Shown here piece after piece: positions 26,252-36,498 of a stretch of 64,000 nt of DNA. The notes under the pieces are model-generated. The model was not told where the DNA came from. It saw only the letters and a list, made by a program, of their open reading frames with translations, and ran no database searches. The DNA is from Pseudomonas solani (lineage in GTDB: Bacteria > Pseudomonadota > Gammaproteobacteria > Pseudomonadales > Pseudomonadaceae). The position numbers and the translations under genes are program-made. The first letter of the stretch is position 1, and the number at the start of each line of letters is the position of its first letter. The stretch covers positions 3,654,501 through 3,718,500 of the forward strand of contig NZ_AP023081.1 of assembly GCF_026072635.1 (NCBI RefSeq). Direction: 5' to 3'.

Positions 26252-27579
26252 TTAGAGCACGCCGGCCTTTTTCCAGGCCAGGTAGCGGCCCACCAGCTCG
26301 GGGCCGAGTTCGCCGGGGCGGCAGTCGAGCACCGGGACGTCGTGGGCAGCCAGGCGTTCGTGCAGGCTGGCGCGGGCGTTGAGGTAGTCCACCGTGCCGC
26401 AGTAGGACAGCGCCTGCTCGAAGCCTTGCACCGGCTCCTGGCGCAGGGCGTCCAGCACTTCTTCCCGCAGGCTGGCGATCAGCACCCGGTGATGGCGACC
26501 GAGGCGCTTGACCGCGGCCAGTAGCTCATCGTCGTCTTCATCGCGCAGGTTGGTCACCAGCACCACCAGGGCGCGGCGGCGCTGGCGTGCCAGCAGGGCG
26601 TCGATGGCGGCGCCGAAGTCGGCCGGGCGCTGGGTGCTCTCGAGGTCGTAGACGGCGTTGAGCAATACGCTCAACTGGGCCGGGCCCTTGACCGGCGCGA
26701 GGTAGCGCTGCTGGTCGCCGGCGAAGGTGCTGAGGCCCACCGCGTCGCCCTGGCGCAGGGCCACGTAGCTGAGCAGCAGGCTGGCGTTGAGGGCGTGGTC
26801 GAAGTGCGAGAGGTCGCCGTCCTGGCTGCGCATGCGGCGGCCGCAGTCGAGCATGAAGACGATCTGCTGGTCGCGCTCGTCCTGGTATTCACGGGCGATG
26901 GGCGTGCGCTTGCGCGCGGTGGCCTTCCAGTCGATCTGGCGCAGGGTGTCGCCATCGCGGAATTCACGCAGCTGGTGGAACTCCAGGCCCAGGCCGCGAC
27001 GCGGACGCTGGCGCACGCCGAGCTGGCTGAGCCAGTCGTCCACCGCCATCAGTTGGGCGCCGTAGAGGCGGGCGAAGTCCGGGTAGACGCGGGTCTCGCC
27101 CGGCAGGTCGAGGTAGCGGCGCTGGCCCCACAGGCCCAGGGGGCTGGGCAGCTCCACCTCGCACAGGGGGAAGGCGAAGCGGCCGCGCTGCAGCGGGCGC
27201 ACGCGGTAGCCGAACTCGGTGACCTCGCCCGGGTGCAGGGCCACGGATTGCGGCAGGAACTCGGTGTCCATCCCCGCCGGCACATGGTCGAAGACCTTGA
27301 GCTGCAGGGCGCGGGTGAAGGCATGGTGCACGCGCAGGCGCACCTCGCCCCAGCGGCCCAGGGACAGGTTGCCCGGCAGCTGGCGTTCCAGCGCGGGTGA
27401 AGGCAGGCGGCGCAGCCACAGCGCATCGAGCACGGCGAGCAGGGCGAGGGCGCAGAGCAGCCCCCACCAGAGCAGGCGCAGCTGTTCCGGCAGCTTGGTG
27501 CCAAGGGCGTGCAGGGTGCCCAGGACCAGCGCCATGGCCAGCAGGCCGGCGATCAGGCCGAGCAGGATGCGCGATGGTT

Positions 27580-27583
<4 letters not shown>
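26252..27583 (-). CDS. DUF58 domain protein (MoxR-associated)
   Basis: A 443-aa protein with two N-terminal membrane helices (about residues 5-60), a beta-rich middle and a DUF58 core with the conserved segment EFHQLREFRDGDTLRQIDWKA-type sequence (Phe-Arg-Gly-Asp-x4-Ile-Asp-Trp pattern) near residues 205-225. A von Willebrand A-like fold follows (VFMLDCGRRM). The ATG overlaps the MoxR ATPase stop by 4 nt. DUF58 proteins work with MoxR AAA+ ATPases, probably in maturation of metal or cofactor proteins or in envelope stress. Last gene of the operon. Confidence 0.87.
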
Positions 27584-28700
<1,117 letters not shown>

Positions 28701-28704
<4 letters not shown>

Positions 28705-30002
28705 AGGGCATTCCTGAGGCTTTGCAGGTGGGCGACCTGGCGGGTGAATTCGGAGGCGCTGAGGCGCTGCTTGGGCAGCGGCCGCATGGCCTGGCTGATG
28801 GCGGCGGTGGGCATGCGGGTCAGGCGGCTGAGCACCTGCCATTGCTCGGCCACGGCGAGTCGTTCGAAACCGGGGTGACGGCGCCGCGCGCGACGCAGGA
28901 TGTCGCGCTGCAGGCCTTGCAGCAGCACCTGCTTGCCGCTGCGCCGCATGAGGAAGTCGGCGCTGGCGCGCAGGTGTTCTTCCAGCTGGCGGCGCGAGCG
29001 GCTGGCCGGTGCCAGTTGCGGCCCCTGGCGACGGCCGACGTGCCACAGCACCAGGGCGATGAGCAGGGCCAGGGCCGCCAGCGCTTCGGGGAAGTTGCGC
29101 AGCAGCAGGGCGGGCAGGTCATCGCGCTCGGCGCGGTAGAGCAGGGTCACGCTGGTGTCCTGGGTCAGGTACCAGAGCAGCCAGGCATTGTCGTGGCTGG
29201 CGATGTTGTTGTTCTGCCAGATCCAGCTGTCGGTGAGCACGGTGACCAGGCCGTCGCCATGGTTCATCTGCAGCATGTGGGTGGCGTTGCCGCTGTTGGC
29301 CCAGGCGTGCGCGCGGTCTGCGCTGTCGTAGAGGTGGAAGCCGGTGTCGAAGTCGATGTAGGCCGGCGCGTCCTCGTTTTCCAGGTAGAGCTTGGTCAGC
29401 TCGGGGTAGCGGTCTTCGTCCTCGGGCTCTGCGTCGGCCTCGGCCGGGGCTTCTTCCTCGCCCTGGGCCTGTTGCGGGTCATCCTCGGCCGCGTCGCTTT
29501 CGACGTCCTCCTCGGTGGCGGCGTCTTCCTCGCTCTCGGTCGCTTCGCTCTGCTCGGCGTCCTCGCTGTCCTCTTCGTCGAGGTCCTCGCTCTCGTACTG
29601 CTGCACGCCGAGGCGGTCCAGCAGCAGGTCACCGCTCTTGCCGTCGTCCTCGTCGTAGAGGGCTTCGGCGACGAACAGCAGGTGGCCGCCCTTGGCTGCC
29701 CAGTCCAGCACGCGGTCGGCCTGGCGCGGGGTCATGCGGCTGCGGTCGGCCAGCAGCAACAGGGTGTGGCCGGCGGCGGGCAGGTCGTTGAGCACTTCCA
29801 GGCCATCGGCGTGCGCCACCGTCAGGCCCTGCTTGCGCAGGTAGCTCTCGGCGGCGAGGTAGATGTTGCTGCGCGCCTCGGGCGAAGCCCCGTGGGCGAT
29901 GGTTTCCTGATAGGGCTCGATCTTGTTCAGCAGCCAGATGAGGAACAGGCCCAGCAGCAGGAAGAGCAGGGCACCGAAGATGAAACCTCCACGACGGCTC
30001 AT
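28701..30002 (-). CDS. DUF4350 domain membrane protein with acidic insert
   Basis: A 433-aa protein with one N-terminal membrane helix (FGALLFLLLGLFLIWLL), a DUF4350-type domain (SNIYLAAESYLRKQG; LLLADRSRMTPRQADRVLDW) and another membrane helix near residue 315. Residues about 121-205 are an extremely acidic low-complexity insert rich in Glu, Asp, Ala and Ser. Overlaps neighbours by 4 nt on both sides. It probably holds the MoxR complex at the membrane; function is otherwise unknown. Confidence 0.8.
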
Positions 30003-31600
30003 GCGCTGGCTCCCGTGGCGACCAGGCGGCGCCAGCCTTCACAGAGGCCACGCTTGAGGCTCTCCGGTGGCAGCTGGTGGCCGTAGGCGAGGTTCTGCCA
30101 GTGGCGGGTGAGGACCTGGGCGAAGCGTCCCAGCTCTTCACGCTGCAGGTTCTGCACCATGCGCAGCACTTCGCCTTCGGTGTGGGAGCCCTTGAGCGGC
30201 AGGCGGAAATCGTGGAGCAGGTGGCTGAGCAGGGCACGGTAGAGCAGGCCGAGGGCCTCGCGCGGGTGCTCGGCCCAGAGCCGTTCGGCTTCGCTGGCGA
30301 CGTCGTCGGGCAGGGTCTCGGGGGCCACCTCCAGGCCGAACAGCTGCAGCGGTGCCTCGCGGCGCCGGCGTTTCGGCAAGCCGATATTGCCGGCGAAGGT
30401 GGCGAGCCATTCACGGTAGCGCCAGATGATCAGGGCGATGAGGCTGAACAGCAGACCCCACAGCAGCACCTTGATCACCAGCGCCAGCCAACTGGTGCTG
30501 TTCCACAGCTCGGCCAGCTTGAACAGGCCCTTGATGAAGTCGGTGAGGCTTTCCGCGTCTTCCTTGGAGAGTTCTTCTTTCTTCTTGTCCTTGGCCTCGG
30601 CATCCGGGAAGCGCCAGCGGGTCACCGTCTCGCGGTTCTCGAAGGGCGGCTCGTCCAGCAGCTTGGCGATGCTTTCGCTGGAGGCCTGGCTGGTCAGCTC
30701 CTGGTGGAGAAGACGCGGGGCGTCGGGGCCGTCGGGGTCTTCCACCGGGATCGGGCAGCTGCTGGCGGTTTCGTCGGCCAGCACCGGCTGGGCGGGCAGG
30801 GCGGTGACCAGGAGCACGCCCATGCCCAGCACCAGGGCGTAGGCGAGGCCGGTGAGGCGTTGGCGCAGGCGGCGGAACACCAGTTCGATGTCCCAGGCTT
30901 CCAGGGCGGTGCGGCGGTTCAGGTAGAGGGTGAAGCCGCAGGCCACGTAGACCGGCTCCCAGATCATCAGCACGAAGAAGTACAGGCTGTTGGACAGGTG
31001 CTCCAGCCATACCCAGTCGCCTTCGGCCTGTTGCAGCAGTTTCTGCCAGTCCCAGTCGGCCACCACCTGCTGCGGCAGCATCAGGTAGAGCAGGGTGATC
31101 AGGCCCATCCACAGCGCCGTTTCCAGGTGCATGCCGATGATGGTGAGCCAGGTGGCGCCACCGGCATCGCGCTGGCCGAGCACCACCAGGCGCTGGCTGC
31201 GCGCCGCGCCGGAGAGGCCTTCCAGCTGCATCACCGGCAGGTCGAAGCTGCGTGTGGGGCTGAAGCGGCGCCAGGTGAGGCTGGCGATCAACTGCGGCTT
31301 GAGCAGGCGCGGGAAGGCCTTGAGCGCTTCCTTGAGCGTTGGCGTGTCGCCGAACAGCGCGCGGGAAAGGATGTACAGCGGCAGGCGCTCGAAGGCGGGC
31401 TTGAGCAGCCAGAAGATGAAGATCGCCCAGCCGGAGTAGTTCCACAGCACCAGGCACAGCAGCAGGAACACCGGCAGGGTGACCAGCGCCCAGCTGGCCA
31501 TGAGCAGGCCCATGTGGCGTCGGGCGAGCAGCACACCGAGGTCCATGGCTTCCCAGGCGCTGCGCGGGCGGATGGCGACGCTGGCATCAGTCAGGCGCAT
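29999..31600 (-). CDS. DUF4129 domain integral membrane protein
   Basis: A 533-aa multi-pass membrane protein. Several hydrophobic segments lie in residues 25-250, then a periplasmic stretch, another helix (VIKVLLWGLLFSLIALIIW) and a cytoplasmic C-terminal DUF4129 domain (LWAEHPREALGLLYRALLSHL; THTEGEVL-like Glu motif at HTEGEVLRMV). The start at 31600 is chosen over an upstream in-frame start because it gives the standard N-terminus and only 14 nt overlap with the SpoIIM gene. Confidence 0.78.
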   Translation of the reverse strand: MRLTDASVAIRPRSAWEAMDLGVLLARRHMGLLMASWALVTLPVFLLLCLVLWNYSGWAIFIFWLLKPAFERLPLYILSRALFGDTPTLKEALKAFPRLLKPQLIASLTWRRFSPTRSFDLPVMQLEGLSGAARSQRLVVLGQRDAGGATWLTIIGMHLETALWMGLITLLYLMLPQQVVADWDWQKLLQQAEGDWVWLEHLSNSLYFFVLMIWEPVYVACGFTLYLNRRTALEAWDIELVFRRLRQRLTGLAYALVLGMGVLLVTALPAQPVLADETASSCPIPVEDPDGPDAPRLLHQELTSQASSESIAKLLDEPPFENRETVTRWRFPDAEAKDKKKEELSKEDAESLTDFIKGLFKLAELWNSTSWLALVIKVLLWGLLFSLIALIIWRYREWLATFAGNIGLPKRRRREAPLQLFGLEVAPETLPDDVASEAERLWAEHPREALGLLYRALLSHLLHDFRLPLKGSHTEGEVLRMVQNLQREELGRFAQVLTRHWQNLAYGHQLPPESLKRGLCEGWRRLVATGASA

Positions 31601-32564
31601 GGCGACTCCGACCGGCGAAGCAGAAATAGCTGCCGAGCAGCAGCCACAGGCTGGCACCCACGATGTACTTCACCTTGGGCGTGGTGAAGGTCATGGACGA
31701 CCAGTAGGCCTCGATGAACGCGGCGATCAGGAGCATCAGCATGGCGCCGGCAATGAGTTTGACGCTGTGGGTGGCGGCCAGGCGCAGGGATTCGGCGCGG
31801 GTCATCCGCCCGGGGGCGAGCAGCGCCCAGCCCAGCTGCAGGCCGGCGGCACCGGCGAAGGTGATGGCGGTGAGCTCGAAGGAGCCGTGGCCGATGACGA
31901 AGGACCAGAAGGTCTCGCCGTAGCCGACCTGGGTCAGGTGCCCGGCCACGGCGCCGATCATCAGGCCGTTGAAGAACAGGAAGAACAGGCTGCCGAGGCC
32001 GAAGAGCAGGCCGCTGGCGTAGGTCTGAAAGGCGATGCCGATGTTGTTCATGATGTAGTGGCCGAACATCATCCAGTCATCGCCGGAGTCGCGCTCGCTG
32101 GCGCCGATGCGGTGGGCGTCGGGCTCGTACATGGATTCCATCTCGGCCACCTGGTCCGGCGGCACCACGCTGTAGACCAGGTCGGGGAACTGGTGCACCA
32201 GCACGCCCATTACCGCCAGGCTCACGTAGAACAGCAGGCTGGCGATGAGGATGCTGCGCCACTGCTCGCGCACCAGGCGCGGGAAGCCGCCGAGCACGAA
32301 GCCGACGATCTGCGCGCCGAGGTGGCTGCGGTGGCGGTAGAACTGCTGGTGGCCACGCATGGCCAGTTGCTGCAGCTGGTCGATCAGATGGCTGCTGTAG
32401 CCGCGCTCCTGGGCGAGGGCCAGTTGCTGGCAGAGGTGGCGGTAGTCGGCGGCGAAGCCCTCGCAGGACTTGGCGTCGGCCTTGCCGCGCTCCAGGGCGT
32501 CGAGCTGGGCGCCGAAGCGTTCCCAGTCGGCCTGGTGGCGACGTTCGAAAAGGCTTTGTTTCAT
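31587..32564 (-). CDS. SpoIIM-family (stage II sporulation M-like) membrane protein
   Basis: A 325-aa protein with a soluble N-terminal 95 residues and five or so membrane helices (SILIASLLFYVSLAVMGVLV; GLLFGLGSLFFLFFNGLMIG; LIAGAMLMLLIAAFIEA). The segment NNIGIAFQTYASGLLFG is typical of SpoIIM-type proteins, which in non-sporulating bacteria sit in MoxR/DUF58/RDD operons. Coupled by 4-nt overlap to the RDD gene. Role unknown; presumably part of the same membrane complex. Confidence 0.85.
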   Translation of the reverse strand: MKQSLFERRHQADWERFGAQLDALERGKADAKSCEGFAADYRHLCQQLALAQERGYSSHLIDQLQQLAMRGHQQFYRHRSHLGAQIVGFVLGGFPRLVREQWRSILIASLLFYVSLAVMGVLVHQFPDLVYSVVPPDQVAEMESMYEPDAHRIGASERDSGDDWMMFGHYIMNNIGIAFQTYASGLLFGLGSLFFLFFNGLMIGAVAGHLTQVGYGETFWSFVIGHGSFELTAITFAGAAGLQLGWALLAPGRMTRAESLRLAATHSVKLIAGAMLMLLIAAFIEAYWSSMTFTTPKVKYIVGASLWLLLGSYFCFAGRSRHAPD

Positions 32565-33298
32565 GGGCTTCCCAGTAGGCTCCTGGCGATGCCGTTGAGG
32601 CGGGCCTCGGCCTGCTCGGCCGGGACTTCCAGCGGCTCGGCGAGGATGCCCGCCAGCTCGGCGCGGCGCCCGCTGGAGAGGCCGCCCTGGCGCTCGGCAT
32701 AACCGAGGATGGCGCGCTGCTCGGCGAGGCTCAGGATGAAGGGCGCACGCTGGGGCTCGGCGTCCGGCAGTTGCGGGCGCGAGGGTTTGTCTTCGCGGTA
32801 GACCACCAGGGTGCCGGCGGCGAGGTCGCCGAGGCGCTTGAAGGCGGGGTGCGTCAGGGTGCTGATGATGCCCAGGGCGTAGCCGAAGGGCAGGATGTCG
32901 ACGAAGCGCAGCAGGTTGCGCACCAGGGACGAGGACCAGCCCACCGGCGTGCCGTCGTCGTGGACTACGCGCAGCCCCATCAGCTGCTTGCCGGGGGAGC
33001 GGCCCTGGTTGAGCACCTCGAACAGCACCATGTACCACCAGGTGACGAGGAAGGTGACGATCAGGCCCAGGCCCATGCCGAACTGCCCGAGCAGGAGGAA
33101 CACCGAGTAGAGCACCAGTAGCAGGATGCCGCGGATCAGCAGGTCCACAGTATAGGCCAGGGCGCGGGGCAGGAGGCTGGCGGGGCGCAGCACGAGGTCG
33201 ATGCCCTCGGGCGTTTCCACCTGGTAGCGGGTGTCCAGGGGGGCGGACTGACCCTGCTCATTTCCGTATGGGCTGGTGCTGCGGGACGTCGATGTCAT
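32561..33298 (-). CDS. RDD family membrane protein
   Basis: A 245-aa protein. The RDD signature is seen as LLPRALAYTVDLLIRGILL near residue 45, followed by three hydrophobic segments and a hydrophilic C-terminal tail of about 90 residues. First gene of a six-gene operon in which each start overlaps the preceding stop by 4 to 14 nt. No regulator-binding site was recognised in the 100-bp leader. Confidence 0.85.
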   Translation of the reverse strand: MTSTSRSTSPYGNEQGQSAPLDTRYQVETPEGIDLVLRPASLLPRALAYTVDLLIRGILLLVLYSVFLLLGQFGMGLGLIVTFLVTWWYMVLFEVLNQGRSPGKQLMGLRVVHDDGTPVGWSSSLVRNLLRFVDILPFGYALGIISTLTHPAFKRLGDLAAGTLVVYREDKPSRPQLPDAEPQRAPFILSLAEQRAILGYAERQGGLSSGRRAELAGILAEPLEVPAEQAEARLNGIARSLLGSP

Positions 33299-33388
33299 GG
33301 GTCGACTGCGTTGGGGAAACCACGATGCTAGCGGAGCATCACTTGGCGAGGCAACCGACCCGCCGCTGGGCGGGTCGGCACGGCGGGC

Positions 33389-34141
33389 TCACTGCGGCGG
33401 GGGCAGCACGCCGAAGATGGTGCGATAGAGGATGCCCACGGCGATGATGAACATCGGGAAGGTCCAGATCAGGCCGATGCCCAGCGGAATCGCACTGACC
33501 ATCATGATCAGCGACAGCACCAACATCAGGCCGAAGACCTTGAACCAGCGCTGGGTGATGGCCTTGCGCGAGGCTTCCAGGGCTTCCCAGGGCGACAGCT
33601 TGCGCTCCATCGCCAGGGGGAGGGCGAGCATATAGGCGATGGCCAGGTAGAAGCCGGGGATGAGCAGCAGCAGGAAGCCGATGTAGATCAGCACCGCCAT
33701 CAGGATATTGAGGATGAACAGCGGCACGAACAGGTTGAAGTTGCTGAACAGCTCGTTGAAGTTCAGTGGCTGGCCAGCAGCCTGGCGGATGCCCAGCAGG
33801 TAGATGCCGCCGAGAACCGTGGCGCAGAGGCCGGAGCCGATGACGCCGCCGATGAAGGACAGCACCGTGGCGGCGAGTTCACCGGCCATGCCGCCGATGA
33901 AGCCCAGGACCAGGCCGAGCAGTGTGGCCAGAATCTGGCTGGCGACACCGTAGATGATCATGCCGCAGACGATCATGCCCTTGGAGCCTTTGACCCGCTG
34001 CCAGGATTCGTTGATCACGTCGCCGATGTTGAAGTCGTAGCCACGGGCCAGGGCGGCTTCGATGCTCAGGGCGCCGTTGTCGACGGTTTCGACCAGGGCG
34101 CTCTGGGGCGCGGAATAGGGGTTTTCGGGTATGCCTTGCAT
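33389..34141 (-). CDS. multi-pass membrane protein of unknown function
   Basis: A 250-aa protein with a short polar N-terminus (MQGIPENPYSAPQSALVE) and about six hydrophobic segments in a repeated layout (GMIIYGVASQILATLLG; LFVPLFILNILMAVLIYIGFLLLLI; VFGLMLVLSLIMMVSAIPL). AGGAAG lies upstream of the ATG at 34141, so the longer in-frame start at 34234 is not used. The build resembles Pseudomonas membrane proteins with an NPYxxP N-terminal motif; no function known. Divergent from sbcB. Confidence 0.72.
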   Translation of the reverse strand: MQGIPENPYSAPQSALVETVDNGALSIEAALARGYDFNIGDVINESWQRVKGSKGMIVCGMIIYGVASQILATLLGLVLGFIGGMAGELAATVLSFIGGVIGSGLCATVLGGIYLLGIRQAAGQPLNFNELFSNFNLFVPLFILNILMAVLIYIGFLLLLIPGFYLAIAYMLALPLAMERKLSPWEALEASRKAITQRWFKVFGLMLVLSLIMMVSAIPLGIGLIWTFPMFIIAVGILYRTIFGVLPPPQ

Positions 34142-34322
34142 GGTCGCTTCCTTGTGAGTCGGTGCAGGAGGCGCGGGCCCGGGTCGGGCATGGCGCGAGC
34201 GCGATATTTTCGGGTGTCGGTGCGACGAATTCAATCGGCTGCGTCACTGTTTCGCGTATTGGTGGTCGGTGGTCGCGCGCCGTCGGGTGATAGACTCCGG
34301 CCCCTTGGCCATAGGAGGCAAC

Positions 34323-35753
34323 GTGACTTCCAGCATCTTTTGGTACGACTACGAAACCACCGGCATCAACCCCCGCAGCGACCGCGCCATCCAGGTGGCG
34401 GGCATTCGCACGGACGAGGCGCTCAACGAAATCGAGCAGCCGTTGAACATCTATTGCCGGCCCAGCGACGACATCCTTCCCCACCCGGCGGCCTGCCTGG
34501 TCACCGGCATCCTGCCGCAGACCCTGCGCGAGAAGGGGCTGGACGAAGGCGAGTTCATCACCCGCGTGCACGCCGAGCTGTCCCGCCCGGGCACCTGCGG
34601 CGCCGGCTACAACACCCTGCGCTTCGACGACGAAGTGACCCGCTACAGCTTCTACCGCAACTTCCACGACCCCTATGCGCGGGAGTGGCAGGGCGGCAAC
34701 AGCCGCTGGGACCTCATCGACACCCTGCGCACCGCCTACGCGCTGCGCCCGGAGGGCCTCGAGTGGCCCACCGAGGAGGGGCGGGTGTCGCTGCGCCTGG
34801 AGCGCCTGACCACCGCCAACGGCATCGACCATGGCCAGGCCCACGAGGCGCTGGCCGACGTGCGCGCGACCATTGCCCTGGCGCGGCTGGTGCGTGATCG
34901 CCAGCCACGGTTGTATGACTTCCTCTTCCAGTTGCGCAGCAAGCACAAGGTGCAGGAACAGATTCGCCTGTTGCAGCCGCTGGTACATATATCGGGCCGC
35001 TTTTCGGCGGCGCGGCATTATTTCTCCGTGGTAGTGCCACTGGCCTGGCACCCGAAGAACCGCAATGCATTGATCGTCTGCGACCTGTTATCCGATGTAT
35101 CGCCGTTGCTGGATCAGGATGCTGAAACTCTGCGCCGCCGCCTCTATACACGGCGTGATGAGCTGGCCGAAGGTGAAATACCGGTTCCGTTGAAACTCCT
35201 GCATATCAATCGTTGCCCGGTAGTGGCGCCCTTGAGTGTATTGCGGCCGGCGGACCAGCAACGCCTGCACGTGGACTTGGCCGCCGTCCAGGAAAGCGCC
35301 CGGCAACTTGCCGAGTTGCGTGGGCAATGGCAGGACAAGTTGCCCGCCATTTATGCAGAGGAAGCTTTCCCCGGAACCGAAGATCCGGAGCAGCAACTCT
35401 ATGATGGTTTTATCGGTGACCGTGATCGGCGGCTGTGCGAACAAGTACGGAATGCCGAGCCGCTTCGTTTGGCCCAGGAACCCTGGCCGTTCGATGATGT
35501 GCGGTTGCCGGAATTGCTGTTCCGTTACCGCGCGAGAAACTTCCCGGACACGTTATCCCCCGCCGAGCGGGATAAATGGATCGCGTTCTGCCGCGGCCGC
35601 CTGAGTGACCCGGCCCTGGGCGCGCCCAATACACTGGCGGGCTTCGAGCAGGCGATGGCGGAGCTCAGCGCCACGGCCACGCCGGCGCAGCTGGCGATCC
35701 TCCAGGCCTGGTCCGAACATGCCACGCAATTGCGTCAACGCTATGGCCTTTGA
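34323..35753 (+). CDS. sbcB: exodeoxyribonuclease I
   Basis: A 476-aa 3'-5' single-strand DNA exonuclease of recombination and mismatch repair. The N-terminal DEDDh nuclease motifs are visible: FWYDYETTG (residues 6-14), YNTLRFDDEVTRY (Exo II) and HxAxxD as HEALADVRAT (Exo III). Start is GTG at 34323 with TAGGAGG 5 nt upstream. From roughly 34960 to 35600 the codon use shifts to AT-richer codons (TTA, ATA, GTA, TAT) while the frame stays open, unlike the first half. Family length is about 475 aa. Confidence 0.93.
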   Translation: MTSSIFWYDYETTGINPRSDRAIQVAGIRTDEALNEIEQPLNIYCRPSDDILPHPAACLVTGILPQTLREKGLDEGEFITRVHAELSRPGTCGAGYNTLRFDDEVTRYSFYRNFHDPYAREWQGGNSRWDLIDTLRTAYALRPEGLEWPTEEGRVSLRLERLTTANGIDHGQAHEALADVRATIALARLVRDRQPRLYDFLFQLRSKHKVQEQIRLLQPLVHISGRFSAARHYFSVVVPLAWHPKNRNALIVCDLLSDVSPLLDQDAETLRRRLYTRRDELAEGEIPVPLKLLHINRCPVVAPLSVLRPADQQRLHVDLAAVQESARQLAELRGQWQDKLPAIYAEEAFPGTEDPEQQLYDGFIGDRDRRLCEQVRNAEPLRLAQEPWPFDDVRLPELLFRYRARNFPDTLSPAERDKWIAFCRGRLSDPALGAPNTLAGFEQAMAELSATATPAQLAILQAWSEHATQLRQRYGL

Positions 35754-35768
35754 GTTTTGCCGGGCAAT

Positions 35769-35799
35769 AAAAAACGCCAGCTGATGCTGGCGTTTTTTT
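35769..35799. terminator. bidirectional terminator between sbcB and mvaT
   Basis: AAAAAACGCCAGC-TGAT-GCTGGCGTTTTTTT: a 7-bp GC stem with A and T tracts on each side, placed between convergent genes. Confidence 0.9.
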
Positions 35800-35811
35800 A
35801 ACCCGTGGCAA

Positions 35812-36189
35812 TTAGCCCAGCAGGGTGGCCCAACCTTCAACGGTGTCGGCGCCCCACTTGGCTTTCCACTCTTTCAGCGTCTTGTGGTTGCCGCCTTTGG
35901 TTTCGATAACTTCACCGGTGTGCGGGTTCTTGTATTGCTTGACCTTGCGAGCACGCTTGCTGCCAGTAGTCTTGGCGGTAGCACGCGGGGCCTTGGAAGT
36001 TTTGGAGTCCGGATCGAGCAGGGCGATGATATCGCGCAGGGACTTCTGGTATTCACCCATCAGGGCGCGCAGTTTGCCTTCGAACTCCAGCTCTTTTTTC
36101 AGCTTGTCGTCTTGCGACAGGTTCTTCAGGCGTTCTTGCAGTTCTTTGATGGCTTCTTCGGTAGCGCGGTATTCGTTGATCAGCGACAT
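35812..36189 (-). CDS. mvaT: H-NS-like xenogeneic silencer MvaT
   Basis: A 125-aa MvaT-family protein: N-terminal coiled-coil oligomerisation region (SLINEYRATEEAIKELQERL), a basic linker (KTTGSKRARKVKQY) and the C-terminal DNA-binding domain with KNPHTGEVIETKGGNHKTLK-type sequence and the conserved WKAKWG. It binds AT-rich DNA and silences acquired genes. The start at 36189 gives the standard length. A good sigma-70 promoter lies upstream. Neighbours sbcB and purU match Pseudomonas mvaT context. MvaU or another paralog is possible but less likely by context. Confidence 0.93.
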   Translation of the reverse strand: MSLINEYRATEEAIKELQERLKNLSQDDKLKKELEFEGKLRALMGEYQKSLRDIIALLDPDSKTSKAPRATAKTTGSKRARKVKQYKNPHTGEVIETKGGNHKTLKEWKAKWGADTVEGWATLLG

Positions 36190-36241
36190 GTCTGAGTCCC
36201 TTGTGAAAATGGTGATGGCTGGCGATGGCTGAGTGTCAGGA

Positions 36242-36270
36242 ATAATAGTCAGCGCGTTAATACAAGTAAA
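36242..36270 (-). promoter_or_regulatory. sigma-70 promoter of mvaT
   Basis: On the minus strand: -35 TTTACT (36265-36270), 17-bp spacer, -10 TATTAT (36242-36247). The predicted start of transcription near 36235 gives a leader of about 46 nt. The rest of the 309-bp gap 36190-36498 is AT-rich and carries the purU leader; no further gene is seen. Confidence 0.65.
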
Positions 36271-36498
36271 CATGCAGGAAAAGTTTTGTCGGGATTATTT
36301 TTAGAATAAGCCGATGTTTGAATTAATCCCTGTTCACAATCGGACCTAACCAAGGATTGGAACTTGCGTGCGTCATCGGTGACGGCGCCGGAGTTGCGGG
36401 CTGGCGCGGAGGCGACGGGAAGTTCAATGGAGCTGCTGAACTTTTCACGGCGTGTGGATAGAATGACCGCCTTTTGCGAAGTCTCTGGAGTTTCCCCC

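Noticed and set aside
36364..36498. Longer N-terminus for PurU
   Set aside because: The extra 45 residues precede the ACT domain, are poorly protein-like, and the ATG at 36499 has a proper ribosome site and gives the family length.
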